Below, in pieces: positions 1 through 8,629 of a stretch of 55,718 nucleotides of DNA. The first letter of the stretch is position 1. Each line of letters starts with the position of its first letter. The DNA is from Devosia nitrariae (GTDB lineage: Bacteria; Pseudomonadota; Alphaproteobacteria; Rhizobiales; Devosiaceae). A program made the translations under genes and the position numbers. Where the stretch lies: contig NZ_BSNS01000005.1 of the NCBI RefSeq assembly GCF_030160115.1, positions 1-55,718 on the forward strand, in the 5' to 3' direction. The notes beneath the pieces are model-generated. The model saw only the letters and a program-made list of their open reading frames with translations. It had not been told where the DNA came from and made no database searches.

Positions 1-154
1 TCATCAAGCTCGCAAGCATCATGCTGTGGCTCAAATAGCTAAATTGTCACTACAACCTAGCGCGTTTTCATCCAAAGTGGGTGCCACTTTTGCGGTTCGA
101 AACGTGGCATGAGAGCATGAAAGAGCTATTTCAGCGAATGGTGGCGATTGGATA

Positions 155-183
155 TTACCAATAACGGGTATATATTGGTAATT
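155..183. promoter_or_regulatory. palindromic operator upstream of parD
   Basis: A perfect 10-bp inverted repeat, ATTACCAATA at 155-164 and TATTGGTAAT at 174-183, has a 9-bp spacer and ends 17 bp before the parD start. ParD-type antitoxins autoregulate by binding such dyads over their own promoter. The TATATAT within the right part could be a -10 box. The repeat is seen directly; its role as operator is inferred from position and family. Confidence 0.7.
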
Positions 184-200
184 CGCAGCATGAGGTTCAT

Positions 201-446
201 ATGCCCCGGAATACATCTATTTCGCTCGGGGATCACTTCGCGGCCTTCATTGAAAGCCAAGTGCAATCCGGCCGTTATGGTTCGGCCAGCGACGTTATGC
301 GCGCCGGCCTCCGGCTTCTGGAAGAGCACGAAGCCAAGGCAAAAGCCCTTCAAGACGCGTTAGTAGTGGGTGAGGAATCTGGCGAGCCCCGACCTTTCGA
401 TAACAAGGCGTTCAAGGCCCGGATGCGGGCCGAGCATGGCTACTGA
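201..446 (+). CDS. parD: ParD-family antitoxin of a type II toxin-antitoxin system
   Basis: An 81-residue protein, typical length for ParD. The N-terminal half (about residues 5-45) has the ribbon-helix-helix layout of this family: a short strand TSISLGDHF, then the helices around GRYGSASDVMRAGLRLLEEHE. The acidic and charged C-terminal tail is the part that normally wraps the toxin. A GAGG ribosome site at 192-195 precedes the ATG. The stop overlaps the start of the downstream parE by 11 bases, so the two are translationally coupled. It should neutralise ParE and, with it, repress the promoter through the dyad at 155-183. Confident as to family. Confidence 0.93.
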   Translation: MPRNTSISLGDHFAAFIESQVQSGRYGSASDVMRAGLRLLEEHEAKAKALQDALVVGEESGEPRPFDNKAFKARMRAEHGY

Positions 447-730
447 AAGCCCTTACAAGCTTTCCCCCGCCCCCGAAAGCGACCTATCTGAAATCTGGCG
501 CTACACCGCCCGGAAATGGTCGCGAGAGCAGGCCGACAGCTACCATGACCAGTTTGCCGCGTTCGAGGGACTGGCCGCAGGCATCAAGAAGGGGCCGCAC
601 CGTGAACGTACGGCCCGGTTATCTCAAATATCTGGTGGGCTCGCATCTGATCTTCTATCGAGAGCGCGATGACCAAATTGTGGTTGTCCGCATTCTGCAT
701 AGCCGGATGGACGTTAATCGGCATTTGTAG
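436..730 (+). pseudogene. parE: ParE-family toxin, frameshifted
   Basis: The first reading frame begins at ATG 436 and gives a good ParE N-terminus (YKLSPAPESDLSEIWRYTA, then FEGLAAGIKKG). It then runs into non-homologous sequence and stops at 672. The second half (NVRPGYLKYLVGSHLIFYRE and IVVVRILHSRMDVNRHL) is a near-perfect ParE C-terminus but lies one frame over, ending at 730. The break falls at the GGGGCC run at 591-596. Removing one base there restores a toxin of about 97 residues. As written the toxin is inactive, leaving parD as an orphan antitoxin. A sequencing error in the G run is possible. Confidence 0.85.
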
Positions 731-786
731 AAGCGGTCCGCACCTAAGTATCTGCAGTCGGCCGCGCAATCCTTCGTCCGCGTCAC

Positions 787-810
787 AAAAAACGGGCGCC
801 GAGGCGCCCG
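787..810 (-). terminator. Rho-independent terminator of the sugar ABC operon
   Basis: Reading the minus strand, an 8-bp stem CGGGCGCC/GGCGCCCG (793-810, very short loop) is followed by six U residues (A run at 787-792). It lies 22 bp past the stop codon of the binding-protein gene at 832, so it terminates that operon. Confidence 0.85.
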
Positions 811-831
811 CCGTACAATTCAGTTCAGGGC

Positions 832-1953
832 TTATCGTCCGCCCCAGCGCTCCGGATAGCCCGGCATCTCCTCGCAGCCGCACATCGCGTAGTGCAGGGG
901 CGGCATTCCTTCGTTGATGTACTGGTCGAGATTGTCCGCGGTGATCGCCGGTTGCGGCAGGACCCATTCCGGCCCGGGCACTTCCTCACCCTCGAGGATG
1001 CGAACGGCCGCGATGATGGGCGTGCGCCACTGATAGGTCGGATAGGTCGGCGCGATGGCGGTGAGGCCCAGTTCCTGCCACTTCTGCAGAAAGTCCTGCT
1101 GGTCCTCGCCCACGAACACCGGGACCTCGAGGCCGCTGTCCTCGAACGCCTCGATCGCGGCGACCGCTGTCGCACCGGCGTCCATCCATACCGCGTCGAT
1201 CTGGCCGCGCGCGATATAGTCCTCGACGATCGACTTGGTCTTGGCGTTGTCGCCGTCGGTGAACTCGGCGCCGGCGATGTTGATGCCGGCTTCCTCGAAG
1301 ATGCGCCGCCCTGCCGAATAGCGGGTCTCCAGCACGTCGACGCCAGGCAGGATGCGCAGCATCAGCACATTGGCGCCTGCCTCGACGTTCTCGGCCACGA
1401 ACTCGGCGCCCTGGATGCCGAAGCCGTAGCCGCCGACCGGATGGATAAAGGTGACGGGGCAGTCGGTGTTGACGCCGCGGTCGAAGACGATCACCGGAAG
1501 CTGCTCGCAGGCCCGTTCCACCGCCGGCGTCAGTGCCGCCGTGGTGTTCGGCGAGACAATCAGGATGTCGCAATTGCCGCCTGCCAGCAGGTCACTGATA
1601 TCGGCGATCTGCTTGTCGTCGGACCCTTCGGCATCGACATGGACGAGCTCGGCGATCTCGGGATGCAGCTCGACCTCGGCCTGCATGTTGTTCCAGCCGA
1701 CCACCCGCCAGGGGTTGTTGACGCCGGCATTGGAGAAGCAGACCGTATAGGGCCCCTCCTTTGCATGTTGTGCCGTATCGGCCATCGTATCCTCGAGATA
1801 CTGTTCCCATGGCATGCCTTCCGGTCCCATGGGCGTCATCGCCAGCTGCTCGCGCTGCTTGGCGAATTCTTCCGGATCATCGAAATTCTGGGCCCAGGCG
1901 CCTGGGGCGGCGAGCATGGCCAGCGCCGCGGCGCAGGCGATCAGACGTTTCAT
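832..1953 (-). CDS. periplasmic sugar-binding protein of an ABC importer (RbsB-like)
   Basis: A 373-residue type I periplasmic binding protein. A signal peptide ends at AWA-Q (residues 19-22). The mature part has the fold landmarks of the peripla_BP_4 group: CFSNAGVNNPWR near the start, DISDLLAGGNCDILIVSPN, then VIVFDRGV in the hinge region. It is longer than RbsB (about 296 aa), with an extra N-terminal segment (residues 22-65) and a C-terminal tail containing CGCEE. It is the last gene of the minus-strand operon, 57 nt after a permease gene, with a GGGAGAGAG ribosome site. The ligand cannot be read from the sequence; a carbohydrate is expected from the partner genes. Confidence 0.9.
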   Translation of the reverse strand: MKRLIACAAALAMLAAPGAWAQNFDDPEEFAKQREQLAMTPMGPEGMPWEQYLEDTMADTAQHAKEGPYTVCFSNAGVNNPWRVVGWNNMQAEVELHPEIAELVHVDAEGSDDKQIADISDLLAGGNCDILIVSPNTTAALTPAVERACEQLPVIVFDRGVNTDCPVTFIHPVGGYGFGIQGAEFVAENVEAGANVLMLRILPGVDVLETRYSAGRRIFEEAGINIAGAEFTDGDNAKTKSIVEDYIARGQIDAVWMDAGATAVAAIEAFEDSGLEVPVFVGEDQQDFLQKWQELGLTAIAPTYPTYQWRTPIIAAVRILEGEEVPGPEWVLPQPAITADNLDQYINEGMPPLHYAMCGCEEMPGYPERWGGR

Positions 1954-2010
1954 TTCTCTCTCCCTTTTTGACCTTCAAGTCGTTCTATCCGCACGTCATC
2001 ACGCGCGAAT

Positions 2011-3000
2011 TCAGTGGACGGCATGCCGGCGCCGGTACATGGCGTAGGCAACCGCCGAAATCAGGATCAGGCCCTGCACGACCTCGCGCACCGGCTGCGG
2101 CAGGCCGACGAAGTTCAAGAGGGTGAATATGGCCGTCAGCGTCAGGGCGCCCGCGATCGTCGCCGACACCGAACCGCGCCCGCCCAAAAGCTGCGCCCCG
2201 CCCAGCACCGCTGCCGTGATCGCCTGCAGTTCGAACCCGCGCCCGACATCGGTCGAGACGCCGGCGAACCCGCCGAGCAGGATGCCGGCCGTCACCGCCG
2301 TCAGCGAGGAGATAACGAAGGCGCTGACGCGCACGCGCATCAGCGGCACGCCCGCCAGCACTGCGGCGCGGGGATTGTCGCCGACTGCATGGACGAGCCG
2401 GCCGTAATTGGTCCGGTGCATGAGCCACCACAACAGGCATACGACGACCGCCAGCACGATCAGCGAGATAGGCAGGATATTGATCAGCGGCAGGTCGGTG
2501 ATGTTGGCGCGGCCGAAATAGCGGAAGCTCTCGGGCAGGTAGCCGCGCGGCGCGCCGCCAGACCACATCAGCGCTAACCCGCTGAGCGTAATCATCATGC
2601 CGAGGGTCGCGATCAGCGACGGGACCTTGAGGATCGAAACGACGAGCCCATTGGTGAGCCCGATGGCGAGCCCCATCGCATACATCAGCAGGATCACCCA
2701 CCAGGTGGCGTCCGGATTGTTGTTGAGCAGCATCGACGAGCCGATCACCGTCAGGGTGATGGTCGAGCCGACCGAGAGATCGAAGCCGCCGGAGACGATC
2801 ACATAGATCTGCCCGGCCGCGAGAATCGCGAGCGGCGCGGCGCGCTTCAGGAAATTCATGTAGCCGACCGGCTGCACGAAGTTCGGGTTATAGACGATGA
2901 TCGCGACGATCAGCGCGGCGAGCACGAACCAGATCGGATTGATCCGGGGGAGGCGCCGCCGCGCGCGCACCGCATTCAGGTCCTGGGTCTCGCTGCTCAT
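2011..3000 (-). CDS. sugar ABC transporter permease (BPD_transp_2 family)
   Basis: A 329-residue polytopic inner-membrane protein of the ribose/xylose permease family. It has an N-terminal membrane helix (IWFVLAALIVAIIVY), the family motif AAGQIYVIVSGGFDLSVGS and later GGFAGVSTDVGRGFELQAITAAVLGGA-type sequence. A longer open frame exists upstream, but the ATG at 3000 overlaps the preceding stop as ATGA, so this start is chosen. It pairs with the second permease at 2997-3980 to form a heterodimeric channel. Confidence 0.93.
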   Translation of the reverse strand: MSSETQDLNAVRARRRLPRINPIWFVLAALIVAIIVYNPNFVQPVGYMNFLKRAAPLAILAAGQIYVIVSGGFDLSVGSTITLTVIGSSMLLNNNPDATWWVILLMYAMGLAIGLTNGLVVSILKVPSLIATLGMMITLSGLALMWSGGAPRGYLPESFRYFGRANITDLPLINILPISLIVLAVVVCLLWWLMHRTNYGRLVHAVGDNPRAAVLAGVPLMRVRVSAFVISSLTAVTAGILLGGFAGVSTDVGRGFELQAITAAVLGGAQLLGGRGSVSATIAGALTLTAIFTLLNFVGLPQPVREVVQGLILISAVAYAMYRRRHAVH

Positions 3001-3980
3001 GCGGCCATCCTCTGCGAGCGCACCGCATAAAAGCCGACGGCGGCGATGATGATGACCCCGCGCAGCACCTGCTTGGCGAAGGCGTCGACGCCTACGATGT
3101 TGAAGAGGGAATCGATGAGCGCGAAGATGAGGACGCCGGCGATGGTGCCCCAGATACCGCCGCGCCCGCCGGCAAGCACCGTGCCGCCGATGACGACGAC
3201 AGCGATTGATTCGAGGTCGTACATGCCGTCGCGCCCGATCCACGGCGCGCCCGAGCCGAGGCGGCTAGCAAGGTAGAGCCCCGCCGTTGCCGCGCAGAGC
3301 GATGAGATCACATGCGCCGCGATCACAACTCGCGCCGTCTTGATGCCGGCAAAGCGCGCCGCCTCTCTGTTGCCGCCCACCGAATAGATGTTGGCGCCAA
3401 AGCGGGTGAAGCGCAGCACGAACCATGAAAGGAGCGCCAGGAGGCCGATGAAGATCAGGCTGACCGGCAGGCCGAATGCGATGCCATAGGCAAAAAACTG
3501 AAAATCCTTCGGCACCGAGCCGGCGAAATTGGAAACGAAGGCCGAGAGGCACCCCTGGATAATGAGCGCCATGCCGAGCGTGGCGATCAGCGGATTGACC
3601 TCGAGCTTGGTCACCACCAGCCCGTTGGCGAGGCCGACGATCGCCCCCAGCACCAGCACCGCCGCGATGGCCGGCACGATCATCGCCGGCTCCCCGCCCA
3701 TCACCACCGAGGCGAGCACCGCCGAGGCCGAGATGAGGGCGGCGACGGAGAGGTCGATGGAGGCAACCAGGATGACGAAGGTTTGGCCGATGGCGGTGAT
3801 CGCCAGCGCGATCGAACGGTTGAAGACGCCAACGAGGTTCTCGAGGCTCAGATACCGGGCCTGGCCGGAGGCAATGACGACGCCGATATAGATGGCGACC
3901 GCACCCAAAAGGATCACCGCCGGGGCGATGGTCTCGAAGCGGATGCGCGACCGGCGCGTGGCAAGCATGGCGTCGCTCAT
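2997..3980 (-). CDS. sugar ABC transporter permease (BPD_transp_2 family), second subunit
   Basis: A 327-residue permease of the same family as its downstream neighbour but clearly diverged from it. Landmarks are AITAIGQTFVILVASIDLSV, a central LEVNPLIATLGMALIIQG stretch and the C-terminal VVIGGTVLAGGRGGIWGT motif. Start and stop are both ATGA overlaps (3977-3980 and 2997-3000), meaning tight translational coupling with the ATPase before and the other permease after. Two permeases plus one two-domain ATPase is a regular layout for this transporter class. Confidence 0.93.
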   Translation of the reverse strand: MSDAMLATRRSRIRFETIAPAVILLGAVAIYIGVVIASGQARYLSLENLVGVFNRSIALAITAIGQTFVILVASIDLSVAALISASAVLASVVMGGEPAMIVPAIAAVLVLGAIVGLANGLVVTKLEVNPLIATLGMALIIQGCLSAFVSNFAGSVPKDFQFFAYGIAFGLPVSLIFIGLLALLSWFVLRFTRFGANIYSVGGNREAARFAGIKTARVVIAAHVISSLCAATAGLYLASRLGSGAPWIGRDGMYDLESIAVVVIGGTVLAGGRGGIWGTIAGVLIFALIDSLFNIVGVDAFAKQVLRGVIIIAAVGFYAVRSQRMAA

Positions 3981-5512
3981 GCCGCCGCCTCCGTGTGCCC
4001 GGTGGCATCGGCCATCACCGTCGCCTCGCCGACGCCACGGCGGTGCTCGGCAACGATCCGCCCCTCGCGCATAACGAGGATCCTGTCGGAAACGCCCAGC
4101 ACCTCGGGCAGGTCCGAGGAGATCATCATGATCGCAGCGCCCCCGCGCGCCAGCTCGCGCATGAGGTTGTAGATGCCGGCCTTGGCGTTGACGTCGACGC
4201 CGCGTGTCGGCTCGATGAAGATCAGCACTTTCGGTGCCAGCGACAGCCAACGTGCTACCACAACCTTCTGCTGGTTGCCGCCGGAGAGGAACTGGATCTC
4301 CTGCCTGTAATCGGCCGCCCGTACCTCCATCTGGCCGAACAGCTCTTCCATCCGCTGCGCGCTCAGCCGGCCCGAGCCGCCGTGCCCGGCGAGGAGGCGC
4401 GCGAAGGCGCGCGCGCTGACCATGCCGTTGTCGGTCACTGACTGCATCAGCAACAGCCCCTCGGCCTTGCGGTCGCCCGGCACCAGCGTCAGGCCAGCGC
4501 GAATTGCGTCGCGCGGGCTCTGGAAACGCACCTCCTTGCCCTCGAGTATCATCGCGCCGCGCGTGAACGGCTCGATGCCGAACAGCGCCCGCCCGAGCGC
4601 CGTGCGCCCCGCTCCCTGGATGCCGGCGAACCCGGCGATCTCGCCGGCCTTGAGCTCGAGGTCGATGGAAAAGAGTTTGTCATTGCCGCCGCCGCGGACG
4701 GTCAGGATCGCCTCGCCGATCTCCTCGGCCCCGGCCGCCGGCGGGTAGAAATCCCTCAGCTCCCGCCCGACCATGGCGTTGATGATCAGCGACGCCTCCG
4801 GCACATGGTCGAACTCGGCGGCGACCCTCCCGTCCTTGAGGACGGTGACGGCATCGGCGAGCCGGTCCACCTCGCGCATGCGGTGGGTGATGTAGATGAC
4901 GGCGGTGCCACGGGCCTTGAGCCGCTCGATGATCCCGAACAGCACCTCGCACTCGTTCTCGTCGAGGGCGGCGGTCGGCTCGTCCATCACCACCACGCGG
5001 GCCTCGAGCGACACCGCCTTGGCGATCTCCACCATCTGCTGCTGGGCAACGCCGAGCTCAGAAATAACGCTGCCAGGATCGATGCCGTGGTCGGCCCCGA
5101 AGAGCGACAGCGACTCCTGCGTTTCGCGCCACATCCGGGCTCGGTCGAGCATGCCGCGCCGCACCGGTTCGCGGCCGAGGAAGATATTGTCGGCGACCGT
5201 TCGGTCGGGCAGCAGCGAGAACTCCTGGTAGATCACCGAAATGCCGGCCGCGAGCGACTCCACAGGATGGGCGAAGTGCACCTCCTTGGCGCCGAGGAGG
5301 ATAGTGCCTTCGTCCGCCTGATAGACGCCACTGAGGATCTTGATCAGCGTCGACTTGCCGGCGCCGTTCTCGCCGACCAGCGCCCGCACCTCGCCCCGCC
5401 GGCAATGGAAGCTGACGCGGTCGAGCGCCTTGACGCCCGGAAAGCTCTTGGAGACGTCGTGCATCTCGAGCACCGGCGGACCCTGAGGGTTCTCCGGCGG
5501 AACCGCGCTCAT
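3977..5512 (-). CDS. sugar ABC transporter ATPase, two nucleotide-binding domains
   Basis: A 511-residue tandem ATPase of the RbsA/MglA/XylG type that energises the two permeases. The first domain is complete: Walker A GENGAGKST (47-55), Q-loop Q96, signature LGVAQQQ (153-159), Walker B MDEPTAALD (D177, E178) and switch H210. The second domain has the degenerate GIQGAGRT (297-304) common in this family and a good LSGGNQQ signature (409-415). Its Walker B reads FIEPTRGVD, with Ile at 433 where Asp is usual. The second site is therefore probably non-hydrolytic. The start at 5512 overlaps the isomerase stop as ATGA. Confidence 0.94.
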   Translation of the reverse strand: MSAVPPENPQGPPVLEMHDVSKSFPGVKALDRVSFHCRRGEVRALVGENGAGKSTLIKILSGVYQADEGTILLGAKEVHFAHPVESLAAGISVIYQEFSLLPDRTVADNIFLGREPVRRGMLDRARMWRETQESLSLFGADHGIDPGSVISELGVAQQQMVEIAKAVSLEARVVVMDEPTAALDENECEVLFGIIERLKARGTAVIYITHRMREVDRLADAVTVLKDGRVAAEFDHVPEASLIINAMVGRELRDFYPPAAGAEEIGEAILTVRGGGNDKLFSIDLELKAGEIAGFAGIQGAGRTALGRALFGIEPFTRGAMILEGKEVRFQSPRDAIRAGLTLVPGDRKAEGLLLMQSVTDNGMVSARAFARLLAGHGGSGRLSAQRMEELFGQMEVRAADYRQEIQFLSGGNQQKVVVARWLSLAPKVLIFIEPTRGVDVNAKAGIYNLMRELARGGAAIMMISSDLPEVLGVSDRILVMREGRIVAEHRRGVGEATVMADATGHTEAAA

Positions 5513-6375
5513 GCCGCTGCCTCCTTTGCCGCCTCGGCCCAACCCTCGCGCATGAACTTCAGTCCCTCGCGGAACAGCGTTTCGTGGTCGGGAAACAGTG
5601 GCCGCCACACCCGTGTCGCTGCCGCGATCGCCGGGAGACCGGCGCCGAACGCCTCCAGCACCACCCAGCCGTCGAACCCCGTCTTGCGCGCCGCCTGGAA
5701 CACCTGCCTGAAGTCGATATGGCCCTTCCCGGGAATGCCGCGGTCGTTCTCCGAGATGTGCAGGACCCCCATGCCGTCGCCCAGCGTCTCGATGGCGCGG
5801 GCCTGGTCCCGCTCCTCGATATTGGCATGGAAGGTATCGTACATGATCTTGAAGGCGGGATGGCCAACGAGGTCGACGTACTTGCGCGACTGCTCCATGG
5901 TGTTGAGGAAATGGGTCTCGAAGCGGTTGAGCGGCTCGAGGCTGAGGATCATGCCGTGCCGTGCGGCGCGCTCAGCCATGCGCCGATGCGCCTCCGCCCC
6001 GCGCGCCCATTCCTCGGCCGTCGGCCCCGTGCCGGTGAAATGGCCGATCGGCGCGTGGAACGGCCCGCCGACGCTTTCGGCGCTGAGCGCCACGGCACAA
6101 TCGAGCGCCCAGTCGAGATGCTTTATGCCGCGGCTGCGGGTCCCGGCATCGGCACTTGTCGGATCAGCGTCGGGCGACGGGATGATCGAGGTGGTCGTGC
6201 GCCGTAGTTCCAGCCGGTCGAGCTCGCGGGCAAGCCAGGCGTAATGGTCGGGATCGCCGCGCAGCACGCAGACCTCGACGCCGTCATAGCCGGCAGCCCG
6301 GATCCGCTCGATGGCGCCCAAATGCGCGTCCTCGACGAAATCGGTCAGGCATAAGAGATTGATGCCGAAAGGCAT
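5509..6375 (-). CDS. sugar phosphate isomerase/epimerase (AP endonuclease 2-type TIM barrel)
   Basis: A 288-residue xylose-isomerase-like TIM-barrel protein, first gene of the operon. Likely metal and catalytic residues sit in the usual segments: LSLEPLNRFETH, MYDTFHANIEE, HISENDRG and VLEAFG. Two start codons are close together (6381 and 6375). The GGGGAGGA ribosome site is one base from the first but seven from the second, so 6375 is preferred. The family interconverts ketoses or keto-acids; the substrate here is unknown but presumably what the downstream importer brings in. Divergent from the AraC regulator at 6640. Confidence 0.87.
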   Translation of the reverse strand: MPFGINLLCLTDFVEDAHLGAIERIRAAGYDGVEVCVLRGDPDHYAWLARELDRLELRRTTTSIIPSPDADPTSADAGTRSRGIKHLDWALDCAVALSAESVGGPFHAPIGHFTGTGPTAEEWARGAEAHRRMAERAARHGMILSLEPLNRFETHFLNTMEQSRKYVDLVGHPAFKIMYDTFHANIEERDQARAIETLGDGMGVLHISENDRGIPGKGHIDFRQVFQAARKTGFDGWVVLEAFGAGLPAIAAATRVWRPLFPDHETLFREGLKFMREGWAEAAKEAAA

Positions 6376-6639
6376 CCGCATTCCTCCCCGTCGGCGTGTC
6401 GGCAGGATTGTTAGGTTTACGGTCAATCCAGATCCTACGGCGGATTTCGAACAGGCATTCCGTGCCGCGTCGCTCTGCGATTTTCTTGACCGCCGCTCCT
6501 GCCTTCGCGCGTCCTCCACCCTGCATTCATTGACTTTTATGCGGCCAGCGACTTACGCTCCGCGTGCCGTGCAGTTACCGGATCATTGAAGATCGAGCGG
6601 CGCTTGGCGTTCACTTGGATACGGTGGTAAATTTTGAAC
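6376..6639. promoter_or_regulatory. divergent promoter region between isomerase and AraC genes
   Basis: A 264-bp non-coding stretch shared by the minus-strand sugar ABC operon and the plus-strand AraC regulator. A plausible plus-strand promoter is TTGACT (6530-6535) with TTACGC (6553-6558) at 17-bp spacing. No convincing dyad was seen. AraC-family proteins usually bind direct repeats here; none could be fixed by eye. Confidence 0.4.
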
Positions 6640-7692
6640 ATGCTCGATGTGCCCATGTCCACCGATGCCGAGCGCCGGCGCGCGCTGTCGCGCCCGGCCG
6701 TCTTCCGCGAACCCGGCGCCCTCCTCTATGCGGGCAATTGCAGCGACCTGTTCGACGCATCCCTTGCCGGCAAGGTCACGCTCAACGCCTGGACACGGCG
6801 CAGCTATCCCGGCCGCGACCTTGGCGAGGCACTGCCGCAGGTGCTTTCGGTGGGCGGCTGGGACGCGGTGGCGCCTCAGGACTGGGGGCTGAAACTCCAC
6901 TGCAATGAAGGGGTCAAGATCGCCTATCTCAAGCGCGGTTCGCTGACCCTGACCCTCGACGGGCAGAAGCACGAACTGCAGGCCGGCGACATGTTCGTCG
7001 TGCGGCCCTGGCAACTCCACGCCTTCGGCGATCCGCATGTGGTTGCGAGCCACATCATCTGGGTGCTGTTCGACGTCGGAGTGCGGCGGCCGCACGAGCA
7101 GTGGTACTGGCCCGACTGGCTCGCCTGGTCGGATCGCGACCGCCAGCGCTTGACCCTGCTGCTGTCGCGCAACGAACAGCCCTCCTATCGGGCCGGCCGC
7201 GACGTGGCGCGCAGCTTTTCTGAGATCGACGAGATCGTTTCGACCGGAGACATCGAGGGCGAGGAGACCCGGCTGCGCCTCACCATCTCGATGATGCTGT
7301 TGAGCTTCATGAACCAGCTCAAAACGCAGGGCACCGGGCTCGACGCGGCGCTGACCAGCTCGCTGCGCACCGTCCGCATTTTCATTGCCCGCCTGGAGCA
7401 CGCGCTCGACGAGGACTGGACGCTGGAGAACATGGCGGCCGAATGCAGCCTGTCGCGCACGCAGTTCTCGCAGCACTGCCTGGCGATCACCAACATGACC
7501 CCGGTACGCTACCTGCAGTCGATCCGCCTCGAAGCCGCCAAGCGCAAGCTCGCTTCGCGCAGCGGCACCGTCACCGAGATCGCCCATGAATGCGGGTTCT
7601 CATCGAGCCAGTATTTCGCCACCTGCTACAAGCGCCGCTTCGGCATCGCGCCGATGGAGACGGCGCACCAGCCGTACACCGCGGTGGCCTGA
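6640..7692 (+). CDS. AraC-family transcriptional regulator
   Basis: About 350 residues: an N-terminal cupin-like ligand domain (core KRGSLTLTLDGQKHELQAGDMF) and a C-terminal double helix-turn-helix (from SSLRTVRIFIARLEHALDEDW to the end). The second recognition helix lies near TEIAHECGFSSSQYFATCYKRRFG, the AraC signature. The divergent position against the sugar ABC operon suggests it activates that operon in response to the imported sugar. An in-frame TTG at 6634, six bases after GGTGG, is an alternative start; ATG 6640 is used here. Confidence 0.92.
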   Translation: MLDVPMSTDAERRRALSRPAVFREPGALLYAGNCSDLFDASLAGKVTLNAWTRRSYPGRDLGEALPQVLSVGGWDAVAPQDWGLKLHCNEGVKIAYLKRGSLTLTLDGQKHELQAGDMFVVRPWQLHAFGDPHVVASHIIWVLFDVGVRRPHEQWYWPDWLAWSDRDRQRLTLLLSRNEQPSYRAGRDVARSFSEIDEIVSTGDIEGEETRLRLTISMMLLSFMNQLKTQGTGLDAALTSSLRTVRIFIARLEHALDEDWTLENMAAECSLSRTQFSQHCLAITNMTPVRYLQSIRLEAAKRKLASRSGTVTEIAHECGFSSSQYFATCYKRRFGIAPMETAHQPYTAVA

Positions 7693-7801
7693 GGGTTTCT
7701 CACCTCGAGCGACGAGTGCCAATGGGCGCCTGTCATTTGCTCCCGAGGCGCAATCCCTGCCGGCTTCGGCAGCCTTCCGAACCTTCGACCAAGGTTGCGG
7801 C

Positions 7802-8616
7802 CTACTTCGACCTGCCCGAAGCCACAATGGCTGGCATCGGCAGGCGAACCACACCATCTTCTGCGTACTCCGATAGCCGGTCGCGAATCTCTTGCTCGAT
7901 CCGTCGACGCGGCTCAAGCGCCTGGGCGCGCAATACCATCGTCATGCGTACGGTCCCCTGTTCGAGGAACCCGATGACCTCGTCAATCGGACATTCGAGA
8001 ACCGACGTGATGTCGACGAAGGCAACGTCCTCGAAGCCGGCATCGCGCATGACGCGGACACTTTCCATGCGGTTGGCCAGGCGGAAGGGCGGCGGCGCTT
8101 CCGGCAACCCGACATCGGGCGTACCGTGCGTCCGCACGGCAGCCGGGATGATCCGGAACAGCGGCGAGACCTCCGGACCGCACCAGGTGGTGAAGGCGTA
8201 GCGGCCTCCGGGCTTCAGGACGCGCGCGGCCTCCATGATCGCCCGGTCCGGATCGGGCAGGTGGTAGAGCCCGAAATTGCAGACGACGCGGTCGAAGGAG
8301 GCATCCGGGAAGGATAGTGCTTCAGCGTCGCCGATCTGGAATTCCGCAGCCAGCCCTTTCGCACCGGCCTCGACGACCATGGCCTCGCAGATGTCTGTGC
8401 CGATCACCGAGGCTCCGAGAGCTGCGGCCGCGGCGGCGACAAGCCCCGTGCCGCAGCAAGCATCGAGCACACGCTGACCCGGCGCTTTGCAGCGGCGAGA
8501 AGCGGTGCGATGCCGGGATTGGTGATGCGGGCGGTGTATTCGTCATAGCCTGCGGCGCGTTCGGTCCAGCCTAGCTGTTCGAGAGATTTGAATGTCGGCT
8601 GCATTTTCAGGGCCAT
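7802..8616 (-). pseudogene. class I SAM-dependent methyltransferase, frameshifted
   Basis: The N-terminus (MQPTFKSLEQLGWTERA, GYDEYTARITNPGIAPLLAAA) is in one frame and the body in another. The body starts at GQRVLDACCGTGLVAAAAA (SAM-binding motif I) and runs through FPDASFDRVVCNFGLYHLPDP and VLKPGGRYAFTTW to the stop at 7802. The switch lies near 8488-8495; one added base would join them into a UbiE/COQ5-like protein of about 265 residues. The body alone retains an ATG at 8470, but inside motif I, so a product from there would lack the first SAM-binding strand. It follows the hydrolase by 13 nt in the same operon. Its substrate is unknown. Confidence 0.75.
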
Positions 8617-8629
8617 CCCCCGGTCGAAT

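Noticed and set aside
892..1971. A 359-codon plus-strand frame
   Set aside because: Antisense to the sugar-binding protein, which has a signal peptide and family motifs; the plus frame has none.
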